Below, in pieces: positions 43,132 to 53,354 of a stretch of 64,000 bases of DNA. The position numbers were made by a program, and so were the translations under genes. Numbering within the stretch: position 1 is the first letter of the stretch; each line of letters begins with the position of its first letter. Source of the stretch: Planctomycetota bacterium (GTDB lineage: Bacteria > Planctomycetota > UBA1135 > GCA-002686595). Under the pieces are notes generated by a model that was given only the letters and a program-made list of their open reading frames with translations, did no database searches and had not been told where the DNA came from. The DNA lies in assembly GCA_026692665.1 (NCBI GenBank), contig JAPLOF010000048.1, positions 1 to 64,000 on the forward strand. The letters are read 5' to 3'.

Positions 43132-45000
43132 ATGTCGCGCAGGCTCGCGCTCGTGATCGCCACGCTGGGGTTGGGCGCGGCGATGGCACTGCTCCTGCGG
43201 ATGCGCGGCGGTGGCGACGCCGCCCCGACGGTCGCTTCCTCGGTTCCTGCAGTCTCGCCTGACGATCGCCACCAGCCGTCTCCGGCGTCCCTGGCGGGCG
43301 TCCACGAGACGAGCGCGCGCTCCGGTGCGACGACGTTTCTCGCGGACGATCGCCCCACGCTGGGGCGAGTCCCCCACTCCCCGCTCCAGGAACCCGGCGA
43401 CCTCGTTCTCGTCCGCGTCGTGGAGGGACCTTCGAGCGCGCCCATGGCGGACGCCGAGGTCTCCATGCAGGCGGGGAAGCACGCTGCGGTCTACGGCGTC
43501 ACGAACGAGCAAGGCGAGTTCGACTTCTCGGCTGCCGAGGTCCCGGCCCGGCTCGGCGACTCCGTCTCCGTCGTCGTGAAGGACGAGGACGGGCACGAGC
43601 GCCTGCGCCAGACGGTCGTGCTCGGTCGGGACGTCCTCCTGTGCGTACCTTCCAAGTCCGTTCTGCACGGAGAGATCGCGCTCGCGTCGGGGGAGTCTCC
43701 CGCGTGGCTCTACGTATCCATCTGGAGTCCGGCGCGCGGCGCTCGAGGCGGCGAGACGTTCGTCGGGTACCAGAACCTGACCGCGAACGGACGCTTCGCG
43801 ATCCCGGCACTCGGCGAGCCGCCGCCGGATTTCATTCGCCTGGAGGTCGCGCGAACCGGGCTGCCCGTGAGCCTGCGCATGCCGACGACCGAGTTGCTCG
43901 TCCCGCCCGGCCCGCGCATCGAGGTCGGCCTCGTGCTCCTCCAGATCTCCGTCGTCGACGAGGACGGCGAACCGGTGCCCGAGGCCCTCGTGCGCTGCAC
44001 GGCGGCGGGCGGCGCGGTCCGCGTGGATCGCGAGGGCGAGGAGGGATTCGACGACAACCTCTCGGTCGAGCCCAGCACGGGATTGGATGGACGCACGCGC
44101 CTGTGGGTCCCCTCGGGACCTCTCTCGATCGTGGCCGGATCGAAGGGGTACGCACCGGTGCGCGCCGCCGTCCATGCGGAGGCCTCGACGCTCGACGTGG
44201 TCCTGAAGCTGCGGAAGCTCGGTGAGTCGGAGATGCTGCAGGGCAGCGTCGCGTTCGAGGACGGATCCCCGGTCTTCGACGCCGAGGTCCGCGGGTCCAA
44301 CGACGACGGTTCCGGGGGTCTCGCGCGCGTCTCCGCGTCCGTGGCGAGGTCGCAGAGCGACGGGCACTTCGTGCTGCCGATCGCCTTGGACCAGGACGTC
44401 GAGGTCCAGGCCTCCGATCCCGTGACGAGGCAGGCTGGCGTGGCGACCTGGAGGCCGGGAGATGGACCCGTCCGCCTCGTGATCGATCGCGGCCATCCGC
44501 TGGTCGTCCGAGCCAGCGAGGCGCCGACCGCCGAGCCCGGGAAGTTGGGACTGATCCAGGTCGCCCTGGTGCGCGAGCGCGACCAGGGGCAGTCAGTCCA
44601 GACCGTGGCGCTGCCCGTGTCCTTCGACCACGTGCCCGCCGGCCACTGGAGCGTGTACGCGCTCGACCGGATTCACGATCGCTGGGCGCGCGGAGTGGTC
44701 TTCATGACAGGCGCCGCGGCGGAGGACATCACGCTCGAATTCGAGAGCCTGCACTACGTCGTGGGCCGCGTGGATCCCCCGCCGGGCCCGGGACTGCGAC
44801 TGACCGTCGAGTTCACGCCGAACAGCTGGCCAGCGCGCGCGGTCGAGATGCTGCTCACCGCCGACGTCGCTCCCGACGGCACCTTCCGCCTGCCCGCTCC
44901 CACGGCCGGCGAACTCGTCCTGCGCGAGGACTCCCGGACGATCGAGCGGCGCCCCGCCGTCGGTGGCGGAGCGCCGCTCGTCTTCGTGCTGCCCGACTGA
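43132..45000 (+). CDS. Membrane-anchored protein with carboxypeptidase-regulatory-like beta domains, copy 2
   Basis: 622 residues, a clear tandem paralogue of the preceding gene with the same order of parts. These are an N-terminal anchor (LVIATLGLGAAMALLL), a linker, VTNEQGEFDFSAAEVPARLG, VFEDGSPVFDAEV-type units, WRPGDGPVRLVIDRG (copy 1 has WNPGDGPVRLVIDRG) and a C-terminal ERRPAVGGGAPLVFVLPD. ATG 43132 gives the anchor directly at the N terminus. Convergent with thrS with no base between the stops. Function unknown. Confidence 0.75.
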   Translation: MSRRLALVIATLGLGAAMALLLRMRGGGDAAPTVASSVPAVSPDDRHQPSPASLAGVHETSARSGATTFLADDRPTLGRVPHSPLQEPGDLVLVRVVEGPSSAPMADAEVSMQAGKHAAVYGVTNEQGEFDFSAAEVPARLGDSVSVVVKDEDGHERLRQTVVLGRDVLLCVPSKSVLHGEIALASGESPAWLYVSIWSPARGARGGETFVGYQNLTANGRFAIPALGEPPPDFIRLEVARTGLPVSLRMPTTELLVPPGPRIEVGLVLLQISVVDEDGEPVPEALVRCTAAGGAVRVDREGEEGFDDNLSVEPSTGLDGRTRLWVPSGPLSIVAGSKGYAPVRAAVHAEASTLDVVLKLRKLGESEMLQGSVAFEDGSPVFDAEVRGSNDDGSGGLARVSASVARSQSDGHFVLPIALDQDVEVQASDPVTRQAGVATWRPGDGPVRLVIDRGHPLVVRASEAPTAEPGKLGLIQVALVRERDQGQSVQTVALPVSFDHVPAGHWSVYALDRIHDRWARGVVFMTGAAAEDITLEFESLHYVVGRVDPPPGPGLRLTVEFTPNSWPARAVEMLLTADVAPDGTFRLPAPTAGELVLREDSRTIERRPAVGGGAPLVFVLPD

Positions 45001-46794
45001 TCAGCCGACCACGCGCGCCTCGGTCGTCTCGCCGAGGTCGAGCGCGCGCCGCTTGCGCAGGTCCACGATCAGCGCCAAGAACTCCTCGAAGGGCATCACG
45101 ACCTGTTCGCGCGTGTCGCGTCGGCGCACGGCGACGGTCCCCTCCTGCGCCTCGCGGTCGCCCGCGATCAACATGAAGGGCACCTTGTCGTGCTGGGCCT
45201 CCTTGATCTTGTTGTTCATGTGCCCCGGCGCGAGCTTCGCGTCGACGCGGAACAACTGGTCCTGGAGGCGAGCCTCGAGCGTCTTGCAGTACGCGGCGTG
45301 CTCCTCGCGGATCGGCACGACCGCGACCTGCACCGGCGCGCACCACAGCGGGAAACGCCCGCCGAAGTGCTCGATCAGGCCGCCGACGAAGCGCTCCATC
45401 GAGCCGAGGATGGCGCGGTGCACCATGATCGGCCGCTTGAGCGTCCCGTCCTTGTCCGTGAAGGTGAGGTCGAAGCGCTGCGGCAAGTTGAAGTCGCACT
45501 GGATCGTGCTGTTCTGCCACTCGCGGCCGAGCGCGTCCTTGATCTTGAAGTCGATCTTCGGGCCGTAGAAGGCGCCGCCGCCCTCGTCGAGCTCGAGCGG
45601 CAGATCGCGCAGCGCGGCCGCCTGCTTGAGCGCCTCCGTGGCGTGTGCCCACACGTCGTCCTCGCCGATCGACTTCTCGGGCCGCGTCGCGAGGTAGGCG
45701 GTGTAGCTGAAGCCGAAGGTCTTCAGCGTGCGGTCGACGAGGTCGACGACACCGGCGATCTCCTCGTGGAGTTGCTCCGGCGTACAGAAGATGTGCGCAT
45801 CGTCCTGCGTGAAGCCGCGCACGCGCAGCATGCCGTGCAAGACGCCCGAGCGCTCGTAGCGGTACACGGTGCCCAGTTCGGCCCAGCGCAGCGGCAGCTC
45901 GCGGTACGAGCGTCCGCGCGTCTTGTAGATCATGCAGTGACCGGGGCAGTTCATCGGCTTGACCCGATAGGGCTGCTCCTCGATCTCCATGGGCGCGTAC
46001 ATGAGGTCCGCGTACTTCTCGAGGTGGCCCGAGATCGAGAACAGGGTCTCGCGCGCGATGTGCGGCGTGTAGACCGGCTTGTAGCCGCGGCGGGTGTGCT
46101 CCTCCCACCAGAACTCCTCGATCGCGCGGCGGACCGCGCCCAGGTTCGGGTGCCAGAAGATGAACCCGCTGCCGGCCTCGCCGTGGACGCTGAAGAGGTC
46201 GAGTTCGGAGCCGAGCTTGCGGTGGTCGCGCAGCTTCACTTCCTCGATCCACTTCAGGTGCGCGTCGAGTTCTTCCTGGCTCCAGAACGCCGTCCCGTAG
46301 ATGCGCTGGAGCATCGGCCGCTTCTCGTCGCCGAGCCAATAGGCGCCCGCGACGCTGAGCAGCTTGAAGCAGAATGGCCGCTGGAAGTTGTCGATGTGCG
46401 GTCCTTCGCACAGATCCTCCCAGTCGCCGTGGCTGTAGAACGAGATCGCCTCGCCTTCGGGAATGCGATCCACGGCCTCGATCTTGTAGAGCTGCCCCTT
46501 CGCGGCGAGACGGCGTTTCGCCTCGTCGCGCGTGACCTCGACGCGAGCCATCGGAGTCGCGCGCTTCGCGATGCGCGCCATCTCCTTCTCGATCTTGCGC
46601 AGGTCGTCGTCCGTCAACGGCTGCGGGACGTCGAAGTCGTAGTAGAAGCCGGTGTCGATCGAGGGTCCGAAGCCGAACTGCGCGCCCGGATGGAGCTTCG
46701 CGACGGCGGACGCCATCAAGTGGCTGACCGAGTGCCGGAGGGTGGAGAGAGGGTAGGGCTGCGCGACCTGCGCAGATGCCTGGAGCTGGGACAT
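45001..46794 (-). CDS. thrS: Threonine--tRNA ligase lacking the N-terminal TGS domain
   Basis: 597 residues. It starts almost directly at the N2 editing domain (LRHSVSHLMASAVAKLHPG, later LCEGPHIDNF), whose HxxxH and CxxxH metal/active-site residues are kept. The usual 60-residue TGS domain is missing. The class II core is intact: MNCPGHCMIYK (zinc Cys), GFTQDDAHIF, VHRAILGSMERF and the anticodon-binding domain. ATG 46794 is the only sensible start; upstream there is a 129-base leader with short inverted repeats but no clear T-box or tRNA-like fold. Confidence 0.95.
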   Translation of the reverse strand: MSQLQASAQVAQPYPLSTLRHSVSHLMASAVAKLHPGAQFGFGPSIDTGFYYDFDVPQPLTDDDLRKIEKEMARIAKRATPMARVEVTRDEAKRRLAAKGQLYKIEAVDRIPEGEAISFYSHGDWEDLCEGPHIDNFQRPFCFKLLSVAGAYWLGDEKRPMLQRIYGTAFWSQEELDAHLKWIEEVKLRDHRKLGSELDLFSVHGEAGSGFIFWHPNLGAVRRAIEEFWWEEHTRRGYKPVYTPHIARETLFSISGHLEKYADLMYAPMEIEEQPYRVKPMNCPGHCMIYKTRGRSYRELPLRWAELGTVYRYERSGVLHGMLRVRGFTQDDAHIFCTPEQLHEEIAGVVDLVDRTLKTFGFSYTAYLATRPEKSIGEDDVWAHATEALKQAAALRDLPLELDEGGGAFYGPKIDFKIKDALGREWQNSTIQCDFNLPQRFDLTFTDKDGTLKRPIMVHRAILGSMERFVGGLIEHFGGRFPLWCAPVQVAVVPIREEHAAYCKTLEARLQDQLFRVDAKLAPGHMNNKIKEAQHDKVPFMLIAGDREAQEGTVAVRRRDTREQVVMPFEEFLALIVDLRKRRALDLGETTEARVVG

Positions 46795-46923
46795 GAGTTG
46801 TCGTCTCGTGCGGGAACCGTCCCCAGGGACCGACCTGGCCTCCGGAGCGCCCGTTCTCCCGCGGGAAGGGGCGGAAAGAGGATATCGGCCCGCGCGCCGG
46901 CCGAAAAGAAGCGCGGCGAGCGC

Positions 46924-47121
46924 CTAGCCGTCCCGCCGAGGCGGGACCGGGCCGTCCTGCGCGTCGTCCGGCGGCGGCGGAGGCCCTTCGCGGACCTGGT
47001 CCGGCTCGTCGACGAATCGCACCCGGGTGAGCGCCAGTCCGAATTTGTAGAGCGCGCGCAACTCCTCCAGCCGCCGCGCGACTTCCGCGGGCGGAATACC
47101 GGCGTCGGGGGCGTCAGACAC
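46924..47121 (-). CDS. Small partner protein of the nucleotidyltransferase gene, unknown function
   Basis: 65 residues from GTG 47121, overlapping the stop of the upstream nucleotidyltransferase gene by eight bases. A helical segment PAEVARRLEELRALYKFGLALTRVRF is followed by a Pro/Asp-rich tail. Short proteins with an LRALYxFGxxL helix are common next to AbiEii-like nucleotidyltransferases. It might be a partner or antitoxin, but no known domain is visible. Confidence 0.6.
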   Translation of the reverse strand: MSDAPDAGIPPAEVARRLEELRALYKFGLALTRVRFVDEPDQVREGPPPPPDDAQDGPVPPRRDG

Positions 47122-47590
47122 GTTCCGCCCCCGGGTCCGGAATGCGGAGCTTCTCGATGTCGAGCAGGTCCTGGCCACGTCCGGCCGCGCGCTTCATCGC
47201 GACGAGCCCCTCGCGCGAGACCACGCCGACGCGCTGACCCTCGAAGTCCACCGTCCGTCGGGTTGCCCAGACATCGTCGTGCTCTCGGCCTGCGAGCAGG
47301 AGGTCGAGCGTGACCAGGTTCGCGCTGCGCGCCTTAAATGCGCGGAACACGGATCGTTCCTCGGGAGTCCCGGTGCGGAACGTGAGCTTGCCTCGCTCGA
47401 GGAGGAACCCGCACGTCGCGGCCGCGGCCAGCGCGCGCTCGAGGTCCTCAGTGCGCACGAGGATGCCGATGTCCTTCGTGAAGCGCGGATGGCCGTGGAT
47501 CGCGAGTGCGATTCCACCGCACACGGCGTACTGGACACCGGCGCCGTCGAAGGCCAGGACGAGCCCGATCAGTTCCTCGATGAGGTCCAT
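47114..47590 (-). CDS. Nucleotidyltransferase-fold protein (AbiEii / DUF6036-like) with altered DxD
   Basis: 158 residues. N-terminal nucleotidyltransferase motif VCGGIALAIHGHPRFTKDIGILV, then TLDLLLAG and VVSREGLVAMKRAAGRGQDLLDIEKL as in AbiEii-type proteins. The usual TKDIDLLV metal-binding DxD reads DIG here, so the second Asp is absent and catalysis may be impaired. Coupled to a small downstream gene. Toxin-antitoxin or repair roles are known for relatives; here only inference. Divergent from the broken propeller gene. Confidence 0.7.
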   Translation of the reverse strand: MDLIEELIGLVLAFDGAGVQYAVCGGIALAIHGHPRFTKDIGILVRTEDLERALAAAATCGFLLERGKLTFRTGTPEERSVFRAFKARSANLVTLDLLLAGREHDDVWATRRTVDFEGQRVGVVSREGLVAMKRAAGRGQDLLDIEKLRIPDPGAERV

Positions 47591-47793
47591 GCGGCACGAG
47601 AAGACTGCGGGCGGGGCGCGAACACAAGAGGGCGGTGCTGCGACCCGCCGCGTCGGTCGCGTCGCGTCCCATGGCACGCGGTCGAGCGGAGACGGCTCGT
47701 TCGAACTCGGGTTCGTACTTCCGTGCTAGCATGGACACGGGACGCGCACCGTCTCGCCGCTCGATAGACCTTTCCCTGTCCGGAGAATTCGGC

Positions 47794-50523
47794 ATGTCCC
47801 TCGTCGCCTGGTTCCTCTGCGCGCAGATCTCGACGCAGCCCGCCGTCCCCGCCCCGTCGGTTCCGTCGCACGCCGAGAACCTGGTCGCGTGCTCGACCTG
47901 GATCCCGACGTTCGGTCCGCGCGGGACGCTCGCGCGACCGGCGTACGCGTTCGCCGTGCACGACTTCGGCGCGGGTCCGCAGCTCGTCGTCGGCGGCGAG
48001 CTCGGCGCGACCGGGCCGACGACGCTGCGCGGAGTCGCGCTGTGGACCGGATCGGGGTTCGCGCCGTTCGCCGGCGGGTTCAACAGCAACTCGCTCGTCG
48101 GAGCGCTCGTCACCGATCCGGATCCGACGGTCGGGGGCCTGATCGCGCTCGGCTCGTCGATCCCCGGCGGCGGCGTCGCGCGCTGGAACGGGAGCTTCTT
48201 CGCCGCGCTCGGCAGCGGGCTCGCGCTCGCGAACCCGAGCTACCCGGGAGAGCCGCCGTTCGGGATCGCGCGCGCGGTCCACGACGCCGGCGCGGGAGCG
48301 GAGCTCTACGTCGTCGGCCGCTTCGATCGCGCCGGCGGCCAGGTCTGCACCGGCTTCGCGAAGTGGAACGGGACGGCCTGGTCGGTCCCGGCGACTCCGC
48401 CGATCTCGGGGATCCGCGCGCTGGTGCAGTAAGACGACGGCAGCGGCCCCGCGCTCTTCGCCGCCGGCTCGGGCATGGCGCGGCTCTCGGCCGGAAGCTG
48501 GGTCGTCACCCCGGGCGAGACCGGGCCGTTCACGGACCTCGCCGTGCTCGACGTCGGCTCCGGCCCGCAGCTGTTCGGCCTCGGGCAGTTCGCCGGTTTC
48601 GGATGGCCGGACGTCGCGCGCTGGAACGGCTCGGGGTGGACGCGGCTCAACGCGCCGCCGGGAACGCCGCTCGCGCTCGGCGTGCACGACTTCGGCTCGG
48701 GCCCGCGGCTCGTGATCTCGAGCAGCCTGAGCGGAGCTTCGGGCGAGCTCCACGCCTACGACGGCGCGAGCTGGCAGACGCTCCCCGGCACGTTCACGAC
48801 CGCGTCGGCGCCGAACGGCGTCGCGCTCGCGCTGCGGTCCTTCGACGACGGATCCGGGCCGCGCCTGTTCGCCGCGGGCAGCTTCACCGCGGTGGGCGGC
48901 GTCGGCGCCGGCCACTTCGCGAGCTTCGACGGCACGACGTGGTACGGCGGGGTCACGGGGCTCGACGGATCCGTCAACGCGTTCCTGGCGCACGACGACG
49001 GCAGCGGCCGCGCGCTCTACGTCGGCGGCGGCTTCGCGAGCATCGACGCGCGGACGGACTTGCGCGGCATCGCGCGCTGGGACGGCACGGGGTGGAGCGC
49101 GGTCGGCGGCGGCATCGCCAACGGCGGCGTGCTCGCGCTCGCCGCGCCCGACCTCGGCAGCGGCCGGCAGCTGATCGCCGGCGGCGCCTTCTCCGCGAGC
49201 GCGGGCAACGCGGGCGCGAGCATCCAGCGCTGGACCGGCTCGAGCTGGCAACCGCTCGGGTCGGGCGTGCAGATGGACTTGGGCACGACGGCCACCGTTT
49301 CGGCGCTGTGCGAGTACGACGACGGCAGCGGCAACGCGCTGTACGTCGCCGGGCGATTCGACCGCGCCGGCGGCGTCGTGCGGCGCGGCATCGCGCGCTG
49401 GAACGGAACGTCGTGGTCGACCGTCGGCGCCGGAGGCGTCGCGGGCGACTTCCCGCGGGTGAACGCGCTCGCGGTGTTCGACGACGGCGGAGGACCGAAG
49501 CTCTACGCCGCCGGCATCTTCTCCTCCATCGGCGACGAGCCCGCGGCCGGGATCGCGAAGTGGAACGGCGGGCACTGGTCGGCCGTGTCCCCGGGCGTGA
49601 TGAGCGCGTCGGACGTCATCTTCACGCTGGCGACGCACGACGACGGCAACGGGACGCAGCTCTACGTCGGCGGCGCGTTCAATCAGGTCGCGGGCTTCCC
49701 GGCGCGGTCGATCGCGCGCTGGAACGGCTCGACGTGGAGCACGCTCGGCGGAGGCGGCTTCGTGAACAGCGTCCACGTGCTGCGCTCCGGACACACCGAC
49801 TCGGGACCGGCGCTGTTCGTCGGCGGCTTCGCGGTCCAGCCCGGCGGGCCGGCCGGGCCGTCGATGCTCTCGAGCTGGAACGGGGCGTGGAGCAACCTCG
49901 CGCTCACGGGCCAGAACGGCGGGTCCGTCTACGCCGTGGTCGACCACGACGACGGCACGACGCGCGCGCTGTACGCGGGCGGGCAGTTCACCGTGTCGCC
50001 GTCGGGCGACTCGAACCTGATGCGGCGCGGCTGTCCGTCGGACACGGCGTTCCAGGTGTTCTGCGCTGGCGACGGCAGCGCGACGGCGTGCCCGTGCGCG
50101 AACTCCGGCGCGACGGGGCGCGGCTGCGCGAACTCGGTCGACGGCGCGGGCGCGCTGCTCGGCCATAGCGGCACGGCCAGCGTCGGCAACGCGGACCTCG
50201 TGCTCGCGGGCAGCGGCATGCCGAACGCGGCGTGCCTGTACGTCCAGGGCACCACGCAACAGAACGGGGGCGCGGGCGTCGTCTTCGGCGACGGATTGCG
50301 CTGCGCCGGCGGAACGTTGACGCGCCTCGGTGTGCGCATCAACTCGTCGAACGGCTCGTCGCTGCCCGGACCGGGCGAGCCGTCGATCGCCCAGCGCGGC
50401 GGGATCCCGGCCGGCGGCGGCGTCACGCGGTACTACCAGATCTGGTACCGCAACAGCGCGAGCTTCTGCGCGCCGACCTCGTTCAACCTCTCGAACGGGT
50501 TGTCGGTCGACTGGGGAGTGTGA
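47794..50523 (+). pseudogene. Secreted propeller-like repeat protein with shared C-terminal module, interrupted by an in-frame TAA at 48430
   Basis: A 910-codon frame with signal-like start MSLVAWFLCAQ (GGAGA ahead of ATG 47794) is broken once by TAA at 48430-48432. Before and after the stop the same frame continues the same repeat: ARWNG-W, then an aromatic residue, DDGSGxxLYVGGxF. At the break the text reads LVQ-stop-DDGSGPALF, and sister repeats have Y or H (TAC, CAC) there, so a single C to A change explains it. The repeats (about eight or nine) suggest a beta-propeller of experiment-report-like type. The C-terminal 150 residues are the module shared with 14576, 16129 and 17569. Either a recent nonsense mutation or a sequencing error. 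Confidence 0.82.
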
Positions 50524-50627
50524 CGAGGACCGGAGATCCTGCGCGATGTCGGCGGTGCCGCTCGTGAGGTCTGGCGATGCCTGTACGCGCGCTGCGCCGT
50601 ACGGCGGCGGGCACGCCCTGGCCGCAT

Positions 50628-52079
50628 TCAGCGCGCGTCCGCACTCCGAGCCGCGCGTCGGAACGCGTCGAGCGCGATGCGATACGCACGCACGCGTTCG
50701 GCGTCCGGCCGCGCGCCCGACGTAGCCTCGCCGACGGCGACGGGCTGCAGGTCGCCGACGGTCGCGGACCCCGCCGTCGACGCCGCCTGCATCGCCGCGC
50801 CGAGCGCACCGGTCTCCGTCTCCGCGAGCGCCGTCACCGGCGCGTCGAGCACGTCGGCGAGCACTTGCCGCCACAGCGGATTGCGTGCACCGCCGCCGAC
50901 GAGACGCACGGAGTCGACCGCGATCCCGAGCGCGCGCATGCGCTCGATACCCCACGCGAGGTTCAGGCTCACCCCCTCGATCGCGGCGCGGTAGAGCACG
51001 GCGGGATCGAGCGATCCGTGCCGCAGCCCGACGATCATGCCGGTCGCGTGCGGAAGGTCGGGCACGCGCTCGCCTGAGAGGTACGGCACGAAGAGCACGC
51101 CGCCGCAGCCGGGTTCGACGAGCGCGGCGCGCGCCGTCAGCGAGGCGTGGTCGTTCGGCGGTGCGGCGTGGCTGCGCACTTCCTCCAGGACTCCGGTCGC
51201 GTTCATCGTGCACAAGAGCGGCAGCCAACCACCGGTCGAGTCGCAGAACGACGCGATCAGGCCCTCCGGATCGACGATAGGTGTCGCGCTGTACGTGAAC
51301 GCCGTCGCGGACGTGCCGAGCGAGATCACGAACACGCCCGGCCGCGTCGCGCCGGCGCCGATCGCGCTCATCATGTTGTCGCCGCCGCCGGGCGCGACGA
51401 GCACGCCGCGCGGCAGGCTGAGCGACGAGGCCACGTCGTCGCGCACCGTTCCGATCGGCGCGTCGGGCGCGACGAGCTCGGGCACGCAAGCGGCGAGCCG
51501 CGCGTCGATCGCGTCCATCGCGCGCGCGTCGAACTTCCGCGCGCGCACGTCGAAGAAGCCCGTGCCCGACGCGTCGCCGGCCTCCATGCAGGCGCGGCCC
51601 GTGAGCTTCCAGTTCACCCAGTCGTGCGGCAGGAGCACGGTGCGAAGCCGCGCGAAGTTCGCCGGCTCGTGCCGCTTCAGCCACAGGATCTTCGAGGCCG
51701 TGAAACCCGCGGGGATCGCGCGGCCGACCCGCTGCGAGAGCTCGCGCGCCTCGTCGGCCGTCGACGTGTCGCACCACAGCTTCGCGGGCCGGATCACGGC
51801 GCCGGCGGCATCGAGCGGGACGAAGCCGTGCTGCTGGCCGGACACGCCCAGACAGCGGATCTCGCCCGCGCGGGGCCCGAGGTCGCGCACGAGCGCGCGC
51901 ACGACCTCGACGATCGCGCGCCACCACGTGTCCGGGTGCTGCTCGGCCGAACCGGCGGGTAGGCCCTCGATGAGGCCGTATGCGCGGCTCGCGCGCGCGA
52001 CGATCTTCCGCGACTCGACGTCGAGCGCGAGCCCCTTCGTCCCCTGCGTGCCGACGTCGAGCCCGAGCGCGATCGTCAC
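50628..52079 (-). CDS. xylB: Xylulokinase
   Basis: 483 residues of the FGGY kinase family. It phosphorylates D-xylulose to xylulose-5-phosphate. Motifs: [15 protein letters not shown] at the N terminus (ATP and Asp), [40 protein letters not shown] and [19 protein letters not shown]. SGQQHGxV and QGTKG are specific to XylB. The GTG start overlaps the xylA stop as GTGA, so xylA and xylB form an operon. Confidence 0.95.
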   Translation of the reverse strand: MTIALGLDVGTQGTKGLALDVESRKIVARASRAYGLIEGLPAGSAEQHPDTWWRAIVEVVRALVRDLGPRAGEIRCLGVSGQQHGFVPLDAAGAVIRPAKLWCDTSTADEARELSQRVGRAIPAGFTASKILWLKRHEPANFARLRTVLLPHDWVNWKLTGRACMEAGDASGTGFFDVRARKFDARAMDAIDARLAACVPELVAPDAPIGTVRDDVASSLSLPRGVLVAPGGGDNMMSAIGAGATRPGVFVISLGTSATAFTYSATPIVDPEGLIASFCDSTGGWLPLLCTMNATGVLEEVRSHAAPPNDHASLTARAALVEPGCGGVLFVPYLSGERVPDLPHATGMIVGLRHGSLDPAVLYRAAIEGVSLNLAWGIERMRALGIAVDSVRLVGGGARNPLWRQVLADVLDAPVTALAETETGALGAAMQAASTAGSATVGDLQPVAVGEATSGARPDAERVRAYRIALDAFRRAARSADAR

Positions 52080-53305
52080 GCCCCGCGGACTCCCAGGAGG
52101 TGCTCCATCATCAGCTGGTCGAGCCGCTCGTAGCGCAGGCCGCGCGACGCGACCCGGTCGACGTCGATGTCCGCCGCGCGCAGCTTCGCGGCCTTCGCGC
52201 GGGTGTAGCCCGACAAGAGCGGCTCGAGCGCGACGTCGCGCACGGGCTTCGTCAGCTCGCGCACCTCGGGATCCGCGTCGAACGCCCGCGCCCGCGCCGC
52301 CAGGATCTTGTAGGTGCGCATGCAGCCCGTCGCGAACTCCCACACGCCGGCCTCGTCCTCCGTGCGGTAGGCGTGCGCGTCGAAGTGCAGCGGCCCCGTG
52401 TACTTCGCCCCGCCGGCCGTGCCCTCGAGCAGGCGCACGAGCAGGAACGCCTGGCGCACGTCCTCGGACCCGAAGCGCAGGTCCTGGTCGTAGCGGCCGA
52501 TGCGCTGCGCGTTGAGGTCGATGTGGAAGAGCTTGTCGGCCTCCATCGCCTGCGCGACGGCGTGCGCGAAGGAGAGCCCCGACATCGTCTCGTGCGCGAC
52601 CTCGGGGTTCACGCCGACCATCGCGTGGTGCTGCAGCGTCGAGATGAAGTGCAGCATGTGCCCGGTCGTGGGCAGGTAGATGTCCCCGCGCGGCTCGTTG
52701 GGCTTCGCTTCGAGGGCGAAGCGCAGGTCGTACCCGTTGTCCTTCACGTAGGCGCACAGGAAGTCGAGCGCGTCGCGCATGCGCTTCAGCGCCTCGCGCG
52801 GATCGCGGCACGCGTCGGCTTCGCTGCCCTCGCGCCCGCCCCAGAACACGTACGTCTTGGCGCCCAGCTCGACGCCGAGGTCGATGGCGGCCATGGTCTT
52901 CCTCAGCGCGAACGCGCGCACCTTGGGGTCGTTCGAGCTGAACGCCCCGTCCTTGAAGACCGGGTGCGAGAACAGGTTCGTCGTCGCCATCGGGACGACG
53001 AGGCCGTGGTCGGCGAGGGCCTTCTTGAAGTCGCGGACGATCGTATCGCGTTGTTTCGTCGTCGACCCGAAGGGCACGAGGTCGTCGTCGTGCAGATTGA
53101 CGCCGTACGCTCCGCACTCGGCCAACTTCGCCACGGTGTGGGTCGGAAGCATCCGTGCGCGGACGGACTCCCCGAAGGGATCGCGGCCCGTGTTGCCGAC
53201 CGTCCACAGGCCGAACGTGAAGCGGTCGCTCGGAGTCGGAGCGAAGGGATCGCCCGGGTGACGGCGGCTCGACGAGGCGCTGGTTCGAGTGCGTTTCTGG
53301 GCCAT
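52076..53305 (-). CDS. xylA: Xylose isomerase (actinobacterial-type)
   Basis: 409 residues. It interconverts D-xylose and D-xylulose using two divalent metals. Motifs: [28 protein letters not shown] (catalytic His), [46 protein letters not shown] (metal Glu), NPEVAHE, HIDLNAQ and [12 protein letters not shown]. The shorter, Streptomyces-like class. ATG 53305 begins a 20-residue Arg/Ser-rich tail before the conserved part. No regulator or xylose transporter is beside it. Confidence 0.95.
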   Translation of the reverse strand: MAQKRTRTSASSSRRHPGDPFAPTPSDRFTFGLWTVGNTGRDPFGESVRARMLPTHTVAKLAECGAYGVNLHDDDLVPFGSTTKQRDTIVRDFKKALADHGLVVPMATTNLFSHPVFKDGAFSSNDPKVRAFALRKTMAAIDLGVELGAKTYVFWGGREGSEADACRDPREALKRMRDALDFLCAYVKDNGYDLRFALEAKPNEPRGDIYLPTTGHMLHFISTLQHHAMVGVNPEVAHETMSGLSFAHAVAQAMEADKLFHIDLNAQRIGRYDQDLRFGSEDVRQAFLLVRLLEGTAGGAKYTGPLHFDAHAYRTEDEAGVWEFATGCMRTYKILAARARAFDADPEVRELTKPVRDVALEPLLSGYTRAKAAKLRAADIDVDRVASRGLRYERLDQLMMEHLLGVRGA

Positions 53306-53354
53306 GAGGCCCAGAGAGTAGCGGAGTCCACCCCCGGGCGCGCGCGCCTCCGGC

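Noticed and set aside
46795..46923. T-box riboswitch ahead of thrS
   Set aside because: No T-box sequence or specifier stem could be seen in the 129-base leader; only short GC palindromes.
48430..48432. Programmed recoding of the TAA in the propeller protein
   Set aside because: TAA is not a selenocysteine or pyrrolysine codon and no frameshift or readthrough signal is evident; a point mutation from TAC is simpler.
47569..51927. 1452-codon minus-strand frame
   Set aside because: Arg/Ala-rich antisense of the propeller-protein gene and an out-of-frame reading of xylB; no domain visible.
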